The position numbers were made by a program, and so were the translations under genes. DNA of 64,000 nucleotides, taken from NCBI RefSeq assembly GCF_020025155.1, contig NZ_CP073751.1:868001-932000 (forward strand), written 5' to 3'. How positions within the stretch are numbered: the first letter of the stretch is position 1; every line of letters begins with the position of its first letter. Shown here in pieces: positions 42,630-52,046 of this stretch. Source of the stretch: Halopseudomonas nanhaiensis (GTDB lineage Bacteria; Pseudomonadota; Gammaproteobacteria; Pseudomonadales; Pseudomonadaceae). Under the pieces are notes generated by a model. It did not search any database and was not told where the DNA came from. It saw only the letters and a list, made by a program, of their open reading frames with translations.

Positions 42630-43082
42630 TCAGGCGATGCTGAACAGCGGTTGGTCGAATTCCACCGGCTGGCCGTTTTCCGCCAGGATGGACTGAATGA
42701 CGCCGCTCTTGTCGGCCTCGATGTGGTTCATCATCTTCATGGCTTCGACGATGCACAGTACGTCACCGGCCTTGACGCTCTGGCCCACTTCGACGAAGGA
42801 GGCGGCAGTCGGCGACGGCGAGCGGTAGAAGGTGCCGACCATGGGTGAGCGAACCACATGGCCGGAGGGCTCTGCCGGCGGTGTATCGACCAGCGCAGCC
42901 GGTACGCTCGGCGCTGCTGCCGGGGCCGGAGGTGGCGGAGCCTGGAAGTATTGTTGCGGGGCGGCAGCCTGCTTGCTGTGTCGGCTGATCCGGACGGATT
43001 CTTCGCCTTCGTGAATTTCCAGCTCGTCGATGCCGGATTCTTCAAGAAGCTCGATCAGTTTTTTTACTTTGCGGATATCCAT
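42630..43082 (-). CDS. accB: Acetyl-CoA carboxylase, biotin carboxyl carrier protein
   Basis: Carries the biotin that shuttles CO2 between AccC and AccA/AccD. 150 residues: N-terminal helix pair ([20 protein letters not shown]), a Pro/Ala-rich flexible linker (about 40-70), then the biotinyl domain with the attachment motif [14 protein letters not shown] (first Lys of MKM modified). The last residues [10 protein letters not shown] are typical. It lies 23 bases after aroQ and 19 before accC. Confidence 0.98.
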   Translation of the reverse strand: MDIRKVKKLIELLEESGIDELEIHEGEESVRISRHSKQAAAPQQYFQAPPPPAPAAAPSVPAALVDTPPAEPSGHVVRSPMVGTFYRSPSPTAASFVEVGQSVKAGDVLCIVEAMKMMNHIEADKSGVIQSILAENGQPVEFDQPLFSIA

Positions 43083-43105
43083 TGATAGGTGCGCTCCAGA
43101 GCAGA

Positions 43106-43558
43106 TTAATCGCGTTTGGCTTGTTCGATACGGTGTACAGCGGCTTGCAGGGCCAGCTCGTAGCCCTGGGCGCCAAGGCCGCAGATCACTCCTTCGGCAA
43201 CGTCCGAGAAGTACGAGTGATGGCGGAACGGCTCGCGCTTGTACACATTGGATAAATGAACTTCGATGAATGGGATGCTCACCGCCAGCAACGCGTCACG
43301 TATTGCGACGCTGGTATGGGTGAAAGCAGCCGGGTTGATCAGGATGAACTCGATCGCTTCGTCGCGCGCAGCGTGAATTCGCTCGACCAGTTGATGTTCT
43401 GCATTGCTTTGCAGCCAGTCGAGTTGGTGACCCATGGCGCTTGCCAGGTCGGTCAGGCGCTGATTGATCTGCGCCAGCGTCACCGCGCCGTAAAGACCCG
43501 GTTCACGGGTGCCGAGAAGATTCAGATTGGGTCCGTGCAGGACCAGTATGCTCGCCAT
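43106..43558 (-). CDS. aroQ: 3-dehydroquinate dehydratase, type II
   Basis: Dehydrates 3-dehydroquinate to 3-dehydroshikimate in the shikimate route. 150 residues from ATG 43558. It shows [19 protein letters not shown] with the catalytic Tyr, then [18 protein letters not shown] with the catalytic His region, then [20 protein letters not shown]. An open frame reaches 43591, but the residues there ([11 protein letters not shown]) are not conserved. It is the first gene of aroQ-accB-accC, a conserved arrangement. Confidence 0.97.
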   Translation of the reverse strand: MASILVLHGPNLNLLGTREPGLYGAVTLAQINQRLTDLASAMGHQLDWLQSNAEHQLVERIHAARDEAIEFILINPAAFTHTSVAIRDALLAVSIPFIEVHLSNVYKREPFRHHSYFSDVAEGVICGLGAQGYELALQAAVHRIEQAKRD

Positions 43559-43686
43559 TGTTATTCCACGCGTGCGTGACTGTTCGGTCAAATCAGGGCC
43601 GCAGTGTGCCGCAATCGAAAAGGGCTGTCCATAACCCGAAGATTAACATCAGATGCCTGCATGATTGCAGCAGGAAGGCGAAAAAT

Positions 43687-45474
43687 CTACTGGCCCGATA
43701 GCGAGTCCAGGCGGCTTAGCATGTCGGCGCTATCTATTTCGCCTGGCAGACGTAGCGCTGGAACCTCGCTGCCATCGTCAGCATAGAACAGGAAAACGGG
43801 CGGCCCGAACAATTGGTTGTCGGTCAACCAGGCGCGTTGGTCGGCCGTGTTGTCCGTGAGATCGAGACGAATCCTGGCGACGTCCTGCAAACGTGCCTGC
43901 ACCTGCGGATCGCCCAGAACGCGCCGTTCGATGATCTTGCAGCTGATGCACCAGTCGGCATACAGCTCCAATACCGCAGGTCGCCCAGCTTGCTCGGCAC
44001 GCGCGAGCTCCTGCTCCAGCTCACTGCGACTTTCGACAGTGGTGAAGAACTCGCTGCCGACGGCGGCGCTGGGCGTGCCGCCATCAGCGAAGGGCTGCAG
44101 TGGGCGCAACGGATCGTGGCCGCCGGCGAGCGCACCGGCCAGGGCGGCGAGACTATAGAAGGCGGCGAGCAGGGCAAGCGCCTGACTGAAACGACCCCAG
44201 CCGCTTCGCGGCGCCCGCTCGAACAGTCCCAGTTGCACTGCCAGCCCGGCGAAGAGCGCGCTCCATAGGGCCAGGCTCAGGGAGCCAGGCAGAATGCGTT
44301 CCAGTAACCAGATGGCCACGCCGAGCAGACCGAAGCCGAACAGCTGCTTGACGCTGTTCAGCCACGGCCCGGACCTGGGCAGCAGCGCGTTGCCGAACAC
44401 CGCGACCAGCAACAGCGGGATACCCATGCCCAGCGCCAGACTGAACAGACGCAGCGCACCGCCGAGCGCGTCGCCGGTGGCGCTGATATACACCAGGGCG
44501 CCGGCCAATGGTGCCGAGATGCACGGCGATACGACCAGTGTCGACAGCGCCCCCATCAGCGCAGCGCCGGGAATCGAGCCGCCGCGGGTACGGCTGCCGA
44601 GCCGCTCGAGCGGCTCGCGCAGGGCGGCCGGCAGGCGCAGGTCGAACAGTCCGAACATGGCCAGGGCGAACAGCGCAAACAGGACGGCGAACACGCCGAG
44701 TAGCCATGGTGATTGCATGCGCGCCTGGATGTTGAGCGCTGCCCCGAAGACCCCGATCAGTGCGCCGACGGCGGCGAAGGTGATCGCCATACCCAGGACG
44801 TAACTGGTGGACAGCACCAGCGCCCGCGGTCGATCGATATGCTGGCGCCCCAGGACCAGACTGCTGAGAATGGGCAGCATGGGGAGCACGCAGGGTGTGA
44901 AGGTCAGGCCCAGACCGGCAAGGAAGAACAGCAGAAGTGCCAGACCGGTACCTTCCGCGGCGCCGGACGTTTCTGACGGCTGCGCTGTCGCGGCGGTCGA
45001 GGTGCTTCCATCGCCAATGCCGATCGTCACCGTTTCCGGCGGGTAACAGAGCCCTGCGTCAGCGCAACCCTGGAAAGTCAGTCGCAGTGTCTCCACGGAG
45101 GCGTCGGCCGCCAGTTCGAGGTCGACATCCAGCGAGTTGTAATACACCTCCACTTCGCCGAAATACTCATCGGTCTTCGGTTGCCCGGCCGGCAGCCTGA
45201 TCGCCTTGATCGCATCGGCAGCGCCCGGGACTTCGAATCCCAGACGATGCCGGTACAGGTAGTAGCCGGGAGGCATGTCGAAGCGAACGCGCAGAAGATC
45301 AGGGGCACGCTGCTCTACGGAGGGTCGGAAGGCTTCGTGCACGGGAAGGAAGTCGGCCTGCCCGCTGCTGCCTTCAAACAGGCTGCTGCCGCCGGGCTCG
45401 TCGCCACTGAACTGAGCCTGGGCAAGCGGCACGCATAACAGACACAGAAGTAGCAGATAACGGTGGAACAGCAT
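43687..45474 (-). CDS. dsbD: Thiol:disulfide interchange protein DsbD
   Basis: Transfers electrons from cytoplasmic thioredoxin across the membrane to periplasmic DsbC/DsbG and cytochrome c maturation. 595 residues from ATG 45474; a GTG at 45489 would add five residues and neither has a clear ribosome site. Signal peptide (LFHRYLLLLCLLCVPLAQAQ), alpha domain with CADAGLC, eight-helix beta domain with TPCVLPM and VSPCISAP, and a thioredoxin gamma domain with ADWCISCKIIER. All three Cys pairs are present. It is upstream of aroQ as in P. aeruginosa (dipZ). Confidence 0.96.
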   Translation of the reverse strand: MLFHRYLLLLCLLCVPLAQAQFSGDEPGGSSLFEGSSGQADFLPVHEAFRPSVEQRAPDLLRVRFDMPPGYYLYRHRLGFEVPGAADAIKAIRLPAGQPKTDEYFGEVEVYYNSLDVDLELAADASVETLRLTFQGCADAGLCYPPETVTIGIGDGSTSTAATAQPSETSGAAEGTGLALLLFFLAGLGLTFTPCVLPMLPILSSLVLGRQHIDRPRALVLSTSYVLGMAITFAAVGALIGVFGAALNIQARMQSPWLLGVFAVLFALFALAMFGLFDLRLPAALREPLERLGSRTRGGSIPGAALMGALSTLVVSPCISAPLAGALVYISATGDALGGALRLFSLALGMGIPLLLVAVFGNALLPRSGPWLNSVKQLFGFGLLGVAIWLLERILPGSLSLALWSALFAGLAVQLGLFERAPRSGWGRFSQALALLAAFYSLAALAGALAGGHDPLRPLQPFADGGTPSAAVGSEFFTTVESRSELEQELARAEQAGRPAVLELYADWCISCKIIERRVLGDPQVQARLQDVARIRLDLTDNTADQRAWLTDNQLFGPPVFLFYADDGSEVPALRLPGEIDSADMLSRLDSLSGQ

Positions 45475-45658
45475 GATGAACCCGGGCACAGGAAGAAGCG
45501 GTCATCATAATGCTTCGCTGCTGGCTTGCCGAGGGCGAATCTGTCGCAGGGTCGGACTGCGCGTTCGCCCGCCGCCATGACTTCTGAATTACCTGAGGCG
45601 CGCCGGTGTCCTAGTGGTGTCCGGGTGGTATGCTGGGCGGGAGTTGCTAAGGAGCGGA

Positions 45659-46642
45659 ATGATGAAATTCGGTCGAAACAGAGTATCAGGTACCAGTGGT
45701 TCGCTAAGCTCGAGTCCGCATGGCCGCTCGATAGGAATCGCGCTGGTCGTGCTGCTGGCAATCTACCTGCTGATATGCCTGATACTCGGCTGGTACTGGA
45801 GCCGCGAGCCGGATCTGGAGCCGCTTGCTCCCACACCCGGGCCGGATACCACTCTGGTGGTAGGGTCGACTACTGCCCGAACCGTTCACGGGTTGATGTA
45901 CACGTTGCTGCAGAAACCGGGTGGATTTACCGGTAATGACATAGCGCCGCCCGGCTTGTGGATGGACAACATGCCGAACTGGGAATTCGGCGTGCTGGTG
46001 CAGGTGCGCGACATGTCGCGGGCGATGCGACGGGATATGGCCCGTTCGCAGTCGCAGTCGCAGGAAGATCCGGATCTGGCGCTCGCCGAGCCACGCTTCA
46101 ATTTCGACAACAACAGTTGGATGTTCCCGGGCAGCGAAAGCGAATACCGATCCGGTCTGCGTGCGCTGAATCGCTACATCCGCCGCCTCGAGGCCGGGGA
46201 AGCGAACTTCTACGCACGTGCAGACAACCTGGCGAGCTGGATCGGCGATTCGAGCACTCGTCTGGGCTCGCTTTCACAGCGGCTGTCGGCGAGCGTCGGG
46301 CGCGCCGAAGTAACCGAGGACGGCCGTCAGTACCGCAAGACCCCCTGGCTGGAAATCGACGACGTGTTCTTCGAGGCGCGCGGCTCGGCCTGGGCGCTTC
46401 TGCATCTGATGCGTGCCGTGGAGCACGACTACGCGGATGTACTCGAGCGCAAGAACGCCATGACCAGCCTGCAACAAATTATACGCGAGCTTGAAGCGAC
46501 TCAGCGGCCATTGCGCAGCCCGGTGATACTCAACGGGAGCGGAATGGGCGTATTGGCCAACCATTCGCTGGTCATGGCCAACTATCTCTCTCGCGCCAAT
46601 GCGGCGATGATCGATCTGCGTCGGCTGCTCGAGCAGGGTTAG
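45659..46642 (+). CDS. DUF2333 family membrane-anchored protein
   Basis: A 327-residue protein of unknown function. The start at 45659 follows AAGGAGCGGA; ATG 45662 is equally near. The frame is open further upstream to 45614 but without a ribosome site. A basic N-terminus precedes one TM (SIGIALVVLLAIYLLICLIL), so most of the protein is likely periplasmic. Conserved-looking patches include GLMYTLLQKPGGFTGNDIAP, LWMDNMPNWEFGVLVQVRDM and DDVFFEARGSAWALLHLM. It is divergent from dsbD by 184 bases and precedes the NUDIX gene by two bases. Confidence 0.85.
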   Translation: MMKFGRNRVSGTSGSLSSSPHGRSIGIALVVLLAIYLLICLILGWYWSREPDLEPLAPTPGPDTTLVVGSTTARTVHGLMYTLLQKPGGFTGNDIAPPGLWMDNMPNWEFGVLVQVRDMSRAMRRDMARSQSQSQEDPDLALAEPRFNFDNNSWMFPGSESEYRSGLRALNRYIRRLEAGEANFYARADNLASWIGDSSTRLGSLSQRLSASVGRAEVTEDGRQYRKTPWLEIDDVFFEARGSAWALLHLMRAVEHDYADVLERKNAMTSLQQIIRELEATQRPLRSPVILNGSGMGVLANHSLVMANYLSRANAAMIDLRRLLEQG

Positions 46643-46644
46643 GC

Positions 46645-47193
46645 ATGGATGAGCGTTCGATAAGCGCCTATCTGGCGCGCTCTGCCGCAGAGGACGTCTT
46701 TCACGTCAATGAGCGCGACGAGCCACTGGGTGTGGTGAGTCGCGCGACCATTCAGCGAGACAAGCTGATCACTCGCAGCACGTTCGTGTTCGTCTTCAAT
46801 TCGCAAGGCGAGCTGTGCATGCACCGTCGTACGTTGCACAAGCGCCTCTATCCGGGGTTCTGGGATGTGGCGGCAGGCGGTGTGGTTAGCGCAGGTGAAA
46901 GCTATGCGGATGGTGCGCGGCGGGAACTGGCCGAGGAGCTTGGCGTCAGCGGCGTGCCGCTTGAGGAGCATTTTCGGTTCTTCTACGACTCGCCGGAAAG
47001 CCGTCTCTGGGGCGCGGTGTTCAGCTGCGTCTGGGATGGCCCCATCATCATGCAGCCGGAAGAGGTGCTGGAGCTCCGCTGGATCGACCCCCGCGGCGAC
47101 TGGCGGCGCAAAGATGAACACTATTCGCCGGACTCCCTGCATGCGCTTGAGCTGCTGTTGAATGCTGGCGCGGAGATCCCGGGGGATGAATAA
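46645..47193 (+). CDS. NUDIX hydrolase, YfcD-like
   Basis: A 182-residue NUDIX protein. The box GGVVSAGESYADGARRELAEELGV (positions 46876-46947) matches GX5EX7REUXEEXGU. The N-terminal strand region VNERDEPLGVVSRATIQRDK and TFVFVFNSQGELCMHRRT is typical of the YfcD/isopentenyl-diphosphate-isomerase-like branch. The substrate is unknown. Its stop overlaps the start of the SUI1/YciH gene by 8 bases, which suggests translational coupling. Confidence 0.9.
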   Translation: MDERSISAYLARSAAEDVFHVNERDEPLGVVSRATIQRDKLITRSTFVFVFNSQGELCMHRRTLHKRLYPGFWDVAAGGVVSAGESYADGARRELAEELGVSGVPLEEHFRFFYDSPESRLWGAVFSCVWDGPIIMQPEEVLELRWIDPRGDWRRKDEHYSPDSLHALELLLNAGAEIPGDE

Positions 47194-47557
47194 GCCTAAA
47201 AAGGGTCTGGATTCGCTGGGCGGCCTGGTGTTTTCCACCGACAGCGGCCGCATGTGCCCCGCCTGCCGGGAACCGTCGACGGCGTGCCGCTGTGCGGAGG
47301 TCGCCCTGCCGCAGGGCGACGGCGTTGCACGTGTTCGTCGCGAAACCAAGGGCCGCGGCGGCAAGACCGTCACCACAATCAGCGGTCTCATCCTTCCTGC
47401 CGATGAGCTCAAGTCATTGGCGAAGCAGATGAAGGCCCGCTGCGGCTGTGGCGGGTCGCTCAAGGACGGGGTCATCGAGATCCAGGGCGATCAGGTCGAG
47501 CTGCTGTGCCAGTGGCTGGGCGAGCGGGGTTTCAAGGCCAAGCGATCCGGCGGCTGA
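47186..47557 (+). CDS. yciH: SUI1/YciH family translation factor
   Basis: A 123-residue relative of eukaryotic eIF1, thought to influence start-site fidelity. The ATG at 47186 (MNKPKKGLDSLGGLVFSTDS) lies within the NUDIX 3' end. Two CxxC-type pairs (CPACREPSTACRC) precede the SUI1 fold: RETKGRGGKTVTTISGLIL, LKSLAKQMKARCGCGGSLKD and IEIQGDQVELLCQWLGERGF. A mainly dispensable factor in bacteria. Confidence 0.92.
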   Translation: MNKPKKGLDSLGGLVFSTDSGRMCPACREPSTACRCAEVALPQGDGVARVRRETKGRGGKTVTTISGLILPADELKSLAKQMKARCGCGGSLKDGVIEIQGDQVELLCQWLGERGFKAKRSGG

Positions 47558-47562
47558 TCATT

Positions 47563-48948
47563 TTGCGGCTCACTGATCTGGCGGCTGACTGGCGATCGCC
47601 CATCACCCAGCGTCAGGTGTGGGCGCTGGCTGTGCCGATGATCCTTTCCAATATCAGCGTGCCGCTGGTAGGGCTTGTCGATACCGCGGTCATCGGGCAT
47701 ATGGATGCTGCCTATCATCTGGGCGGCGTGGCGGTGGGTACGACGCTGATCACCTTCGTACTCTGGGCTGCCGGCTTTCTGCGCATGGGCACTACCGGGT
47801 TCGTCGCCCAGGCCTGGGGGCGTGGCGATGGCGACGCGCTGCGTCTGCTGCTGGCTCAGTTGCTATGGCTGGCGGTGCTGCTGGCGCTGGCCGTCTGGTT
47901 GCTGCGCGAACCGCTGCTCGCCGCCGGGCTGCATTTCATCGATGCCAGCCCGGAGCTGATTGGCGAGGCACGGCGCTACGTAGACGTTCGGCTGCTAAGC
48001 CTGCCGGCAGCGCTGGCCAACTTCGTGCTCATCGGTTGGTTCATCGGCGCCGGGGTAGGCCGGGCACCGATGATGCTTCTGCTCGCCGTCAATCTGACCA
48101 ACCTGGTCCTCGACATCGTGCTGGTCGTCGGTCTCGACTGGGGCGTGGCGGGGGCTGCCTGGGCCACCGTTGCCGGCGATTACTGCGGGTTGCTGCTCGG
48201 CTTCTGGCTGCTGCGGCCACTGCTGGCCAAGGTCCCCGGTCGGCTGGACTGGCGAGCTGCCCTCTGCCTGCGCGGCGCGATGCCACTGATGCAGGTCAAT
48301 CGCGACATTCTCATCCGGACCCTGGCACTGGAGTCGGTGTTCTATCTCATGGTTGCGCAGGGTTCGGAATACGGCGACGCAGTCATCGCGGCCAACGCCG
48401 TGCTGCTGAACTTTCTGCTCGTCACCTCGCACGGGCTTGATGGTCTGGCCCATGCGGTCGAAGGGCTCGGCGGGAGCGCGATAGGCGCGAGGGATCGCCA
48501 GCGGTTGCGGCGCGTGCTGGTAGTGGCGACCGGTTGGTCGCTGATCCTGAGTCTGGCATTCGTTCTTGCATTCACCCTGTTCGGCGAGCAGATCGTCAAT
48601 GGCCTTACGGATATCGAGTCGGTGCGCTCGACTGCGCAACACTATCTTCCTTGGATGGCGTGGCTACCGCTGGTGGCGGTCTGGGGCTATCTACTGGACG
48701 GCTTGTTTATTGGCGCGACCCGGGCGCGGGCCATGCGCAACGCCATGCTGATCTCGGTGGGGCTGGTCTACGTACCCACCGCATGGCTGTTCTGGGGAGC
48801 CGGCAACCATGCACTATGGTTCGGCTTTCACGTGTTCATGCTGGCACGAGGACTGACGCTGGGCAGCTGGTTCGTCTGGCTCTGGCAACATGATCGGTGG
48901 ATTACGGACGATCAGTCTGACGCCGGTACCAGCCACCAATGCAGATAG
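47563..48948 (+). CDS. MATE family efflux transporter (DinF-like)
   Basis: A 461-residue, 12-helix transporter of the MATE/DinF group, exchanging cations for drugs or metabolites. The TTG at 47563 gives MRLTDLAADWRSPITQRQVW, the family N-terminus; no ATG lies near. The GGCGG stretch upstream could serve as ribosome site. Motifs PMILSNISVPLVGLVDTAVI and FLRMGTTGFVAQAWGRGD are typical of DinF-type proteins. It lies 5 bases after yciH and overlaps convergent cmoM by 37 bases. Confidence 0.9.
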   Translation: MRLTDLAADWRSPITQRQVWALAVPMILSNISVPLVGLVDTAVIGHMDAAYHLGGVAVGTTLITFVLWAAGFLRMGTTGFVAQAWGRGDGDALRLLLAQLLWLAVLLALAVWLLREPLLAAGLHFIDASPELIGEARRYVDVRLLSLPAALANFVLIGWFIGAGVGRAPMMLLLAVNLTNLVLDIVLVVGLDWGVAGAAWATVAGDYCGLLLGFWLLRPLLAKVPGRLDWRAALCLRGAMPLMQVNRDILIRTLALESVFYLMVAQGSEYGDAVIAANAVLLNFLLVTSHGLDGLAHAVEGLGGSAIGARDRQRLRRVLVVATGWSLILSLAFVLAFTLFGEQIVNGLTDIESVRSTAQHYLPWMAWLPLVAVWGYLLDGLFIGATRARAMRNAMLISVGLVYVPTAWLFWGAGNHALWFGFHVFMLARGLTLGSWFVWLWQHDRWITDDQSDAGTSHQCR

Positions 48949-49688
48949 CGGCCGAGATGACGGTAAGCCGGGTGAGTGCTGAAGTGCAGTTCGCGGGCGA
49001 TGACCTCCTCCAATTCGGCCTGGGCCTTGAACGGCTCGTGCATGTAGTCATGGAACACCCGTATGCCTGTTTCGCCCCTGCACTGCAGTCCTGCTTCGGC
49101 TACCCACCGGGCTACATCCCGAGGGTCCAGCGGCTGCTGGGGCGTCAGGCTGCGTCGTCCCTCGCCAGCCAGCTGGTTGCGTTCAATCTTGCGAAACTGC
49201 CCCTTGATCAGATTTTTGTAGATGAGCGCGTCGCGGTTGTAGAACGCGAGGGAAATCGCACTCCCCGGTCTGAGAAGCGAGCGCAGGCAGCGGATGGCTG
49301 CGGCCGGGTCGGCGAGCCATTCCAGTACGGCATGACAGACCACCAGATCGAACGTGTCGCCGGCGTCGGGCAATGCCTGCAAGGCACTCTGTTGAAACCG
49401 CGGTGAGTGTTCGAAGGTATGTCCGGCGAGCCGGGCGCGAGCCTGCTCGAGCATCTCCAGCGACGGATCAGTGACGGTGACTGCGTGGCCCTGCAGGGCC
49501 AGCCATTCGCTCATGTGACCGAGCCCGGCTCCTGCGTCCAGGACACGCAGCGCGTCCGCCCCGGACTGGATGGACGGCAGCCACTCGCTCAGGTCCCTGG
49601 TCAGGACGGCCAGGCGCACGGCTCCCTTCGGGCTGTCGTAGATCTTGCGGGCGAAGTGCGCGCCGAGCTGGTCGAAGTGGCGATCCAT
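48912..49688 (-). CDS. cmoM: tRNA 5-carboxymethoxyuridine methyltransferase
   Basis: SAM-dependent enzyme methylating cmo5U34 to mcmo5U34 in some tRNAs. 258 residues from ATG 49688 (MDRHFDQLGAHFARKIYDSP). SAM motif I is VLDAGAGLGHMSEWLALQG; FDLVVCHAVLEWLADP follows; SLAFYNRDALIYKNLIKGQF is the diagnostic CmoM (SmtA) segment. The frame is open for 31 codons further upstream but across the ppa terminator. Its 3' end overlaps the MATE gene. Confidence 0.93.
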   Translation of the reverse strand: MDRHFDQLGAHFARKIYDSPKGAVRLAVLTRDLSEWLPSIQSGADALRVLDAGAGLGHMSEWLALQGHAVTVTDPSLEMLEQARARLAGHTFEHSPRFQQSALQALPDAGDTFDLVVCHAVLEWLADPAAAIRCLRSLLRPGSAISLAFYNRDALIYKNLIKGQFRKIERNQLAGEGRRSLTPQQPLDPRDVARWVAEAGLQCRGETGIRVFHDYMHEPFKAQAELEEVIARELHFSTHPAYRHLGRYLHWWLVPASD

Positions 49689-49749
49689 TGGATGGTGCGT
49701 CCAAGACTGAGGGGCTGGGAAAGGGTAACCGAAAGCCAACGGGCGGGCA

Positions 49750-49778
49750 TAAAAAAAGCCAGCTTGTGGCCGGCTTTT
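49750..49778 (-). terminator. Rho-independent terminator after ppa
   Basis: On the minus strand AAAAGCCGGCC and GCTGGCTTTTTTT form a stem around ACAA with a run of seven Ts. It lies 17 bases after the ppa stop. Confidence 0.85.
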
Positions 49779-49794
49779 CAACGGGGCGAAACGC

Positions 49795-50322
49795 TTATTT
49801 TTGGTAAGCGTTTACTGCCTTAACAATTTCCGCACGGGCTTCTTCAGCGCTGCCCCAGCGGTCGATCTTCACCCATTTGCCAGCTTCGAGATCCTTGTAA
49901 TTCTCGAAGAAGTGCTGAATCTGCTGGATCAGCAGCTCGGGAAGATCGGTGTATTCCTTGATGTCACGGTACAGCACGCTGAGCTTGTCGTGCGGTACGG
50001 CGATCAGCTTGGCATCGCCACCGCCATCGTCGGTCATGTGGAGTACACCCACCGGGCGGGCGCGGATCACAGCGCCAGGCGTAACCGGGTGCGGCGTCAC
50101 GACGAGCACGTCAAGCGGGTCGCCATCGTCGGCCAGCGTGTTGGGGATGTAACCGTAGTTGGCCGGATAGAACATCGGCGTAGCCATGAACCGGTCGACG
50201 AACAGGGTGCTGCTGTCCTTGTCGATTTCGTACTTGATCGGCGCGTGATTGGCCGGGATCTCGATGGCGACGTAGATGTCGTTGGGTACGTCTTTGCCTG
50301 CGGGGATCTGGTCGTAGCTCAT
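49795..50322 (-). CDS. ppa: Inorganic pyrophosphatase (family I)
   Basis: Hydrolyses PPi and pulls biosynthetic reactions forward. 175 residues, the usual bacterial hexameric length. It carries [40 protein letters not shown] and the metal-binding [12 protein letters not shown] signature. The C-terminus ends VKAVNAYQK. It is 235 bases from the PPi-phosphofructokinase gene and on the same strand, with a hairpin between them. Confidence 0.97.
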   Translation of the reverse strand: MSYDQIPAGKDVPNDIYVAIEIPANHAPIKYEIDKDSSTLFVDRFMATPMFYPANYGYIPNTLADDGDPLDVLVVTPHPVTPGAVIRARPVGVLHMTDDGGGDAKLIAVPHDKLSVLYRDIKEYTDLPELLIQQIQHFFENYKDLEAGKWVKIDRWGSAEEARAEIVKAVNAYQK

Positions 50323-50523
50323 GTTTTACCTGATTCGGGCATTTGGAAGGGATTACTGAACAACCGTCTGACCGGCGACCGCCGCAGGAGTTCTTCACTA
50401 AGCCCTCGAAAACTGGCCGAGATTATAGGGGCTAACCGGGCGGATACCAAGCGATTCGGAATAGAACCATGGTCTTACAAGCGAAACGGTAATAACGCAG
50501 GTGGGCCGGCGGGCGCGTCGGGC

Positions 50524-50549
50524 AAAGGCCGCCACGCGGGGCGGCCTTT
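50524..50549 (-). terminator. Candidate terminator after phosphofructokinase gene
   Basis: AAAGGCCGCC (50524-50533) pairs perfectly with GGCGGCCTTT (50540-50549) around ACGCGG, 9 bases past the gene's stop. The T-run on the minus strand is only three bases. Confidence 0.55.
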
Positions 50550-50557
50550 CAACTACC

Positions 50558-51817
50558 TCAGACCTTGAACGGCTGCAGCTTGCGCTCGACCGAAATCTTC
50601 TTCAGACGAACGTAGTCGGGCATGCCATTCTTGAACGGGGGCACATCTTCGCCCTGAATCAGCGGCGACAGGTACCGACGGCACGCATCAGTAATGTGAA
50701 AGCCGTCGTCGGTGATGAAGTCGCGCGGCATGAACTTCTCAACGTTGGCGACATCCTTCAGCGGAGCCTCGATGATGTCCCACCGATAGGGCTGGTCTTC
50801 AAGACGGCGGATGGCCGGCATGATTGCGTTCTTGCCTTCCAACGCAATACGTACCGCAGCCTGACCCAGTGCGTACGCCTGCTCGACGTCAACCTTCGAG
50901 GCGATGTGACGTGCAGCGCGCTGCAGGTAATCAGCCACGGCCCAATGATATTTGTAGCCCAGCTCGTCCTTGACCAGCTTGGCGATGGTCGGTGCAACAC
51001 CACCCAGCTGGGCGTGACCGAAAGCGTCGGTCAGGCCCGACTCGGACAGGAACGTGCCATCGGCGTTCTTGATGCCCTCGGAGACGCCGATCACGCAGTA
51101 GCCGTACTGCTCGACGCACTCCTTGACCCGTGCCAGGAATGCCGGCTGGTCGAAATCGATTTCCGGAAACAGCAGGATGTGCGGTGGCTGACCTTCGCCT
51201 TCGGCGGCCAGACCGCATGCGGCAGTGATCCAGCCGGCGTGGCGACCCATCACTTCAAGGATGAATACCTTGGTGGAGGTGGCGGACATCGAGTCGACAT
51301 CGAAGCCCGCTTCGCGAATGGAGGTGGCAACGTACTTGGCCACCGAGCCAAAACCCGGGCAGCAGTCGGTGATCGGCAGGTCGTTGTCCACGGTCTTGGG
51401 TACGTGGATGGCCTGGATGGGGTAGCCCATGGTCTCGGCCAGCTGGGATACCTTCAGGCATGTATCTGCCGAGTCGCCGCCACCGTTATAGAAGAAGTAC
51501 CCGATGTCGTGCGCCTTGAATACCTCGATCAGACGCTCGTACTCCGCGCGGTTGGCTTCCAGGCTCTTGAGCTTGTAGCGGCAGGAGCCGAACGCGCCGG
51601 ACGGCGTGTGGCGCAGTGCCGCGATATCGGCAGTGGATTCTTCGGTGGTATCGATCAGGTCTTCAGTCAGGGCGCCGATGATGCCGTTGCGACCGGCGTA
51701 GACCTTGCCGATCTTGTCCGGATGCTGGCGAGCCGCTTCGATAACGCCGGCAGCCGACGCGTTGATGACGGCGGTTACGCCGCCGGACTGGGCATAGAAG
51801 GCATTCTTGACGGTCAT
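50558..51817 (-). CDS. pfp: Pyrophosphate-type 6-phosphofructokinase
   Basis: Phosphorylates fructose-6-phosphate, reversibly if PPi is the donor. 419 residues from ATG 51817 (MTVKNAFYAQSGGVTAVINA). The nucleotide region YNGGGDSADTCLK has Asp where ATP-PFK has Gly104, and VPKTVDNDLPITDCCPGFGS has Lys where E. coli has Gly124; both point to PPi use. MGRHAGWITAACGLA and GYCVIGVSEGI complete the sugar-phosphate site. Frame reads on upstream 48 codons without family likeness. Pseudomonads classically lack phosphofructokinase and use Entner-Doudoroff, so this gene is notable. Donor specificity is inferred. Confidence 0.88.
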   Translation of the reverse strand: MTVKNAFYAQSGGVTAVINASAAGVIEAARQHPDKIGKVYAGRNGIIGALTEDLIDTTEESTADIAALRHTPSGAFGSCRYKLKSLEANRAEYERLIEVFKAHDIGYFFYNGGGDSADTCLKVSQLAETMGYPIQAIHVPKTVDNDLPITDCCPGFGSVAKYVATSIREAGFDVDSMSATSTKVFILEVMGRHAGWITAACGLAAEGEGQPPHILLFPEIDFDQPAFLARVKECVEQYGYCVIGVSEGIKNADGTFLSESGLTDAFGHAQLGGVAPTIAKLVKDELGYKYHWAVADYLQRAARHIASKVDVEQAYALGQAAVRIALEGKNAIMPAIRRLEDQPYRWDIIEAPLKDVANVEKFMPRDFITDDGFHITDACRRYLSPLIQGEDVPPFKNGMPDYVRLKKISVERKLQPFKV

Positions 51818-52046
51818 GCGGACTCCATGTGTAAAGCTGTTGGCCTGTGCTGATAGCCGTTCCCTGCAACGTCCGTATCGGTGAGCATTGCGTGTGAGGC
51901 GGGTGGCGCTCGGCGAAATCGCGGCATCATAGCCCAATGCCGCATCCTTTGCATGGACCACCGCCGGGCGCTAATGTTGCACCGGCGTGCGTGATAGTAT
52001 CGCGACACGCTGATTGCGAAACGAATACACCCTTTCTGGATCGACC

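Noticed and set aside
47185-49700. Genomic island around the MATE and cmoM genes
   Set aside because: No integrase, tRNA boundary, direct repeats or base-composition change could be seen; these are common chromosomal genes.
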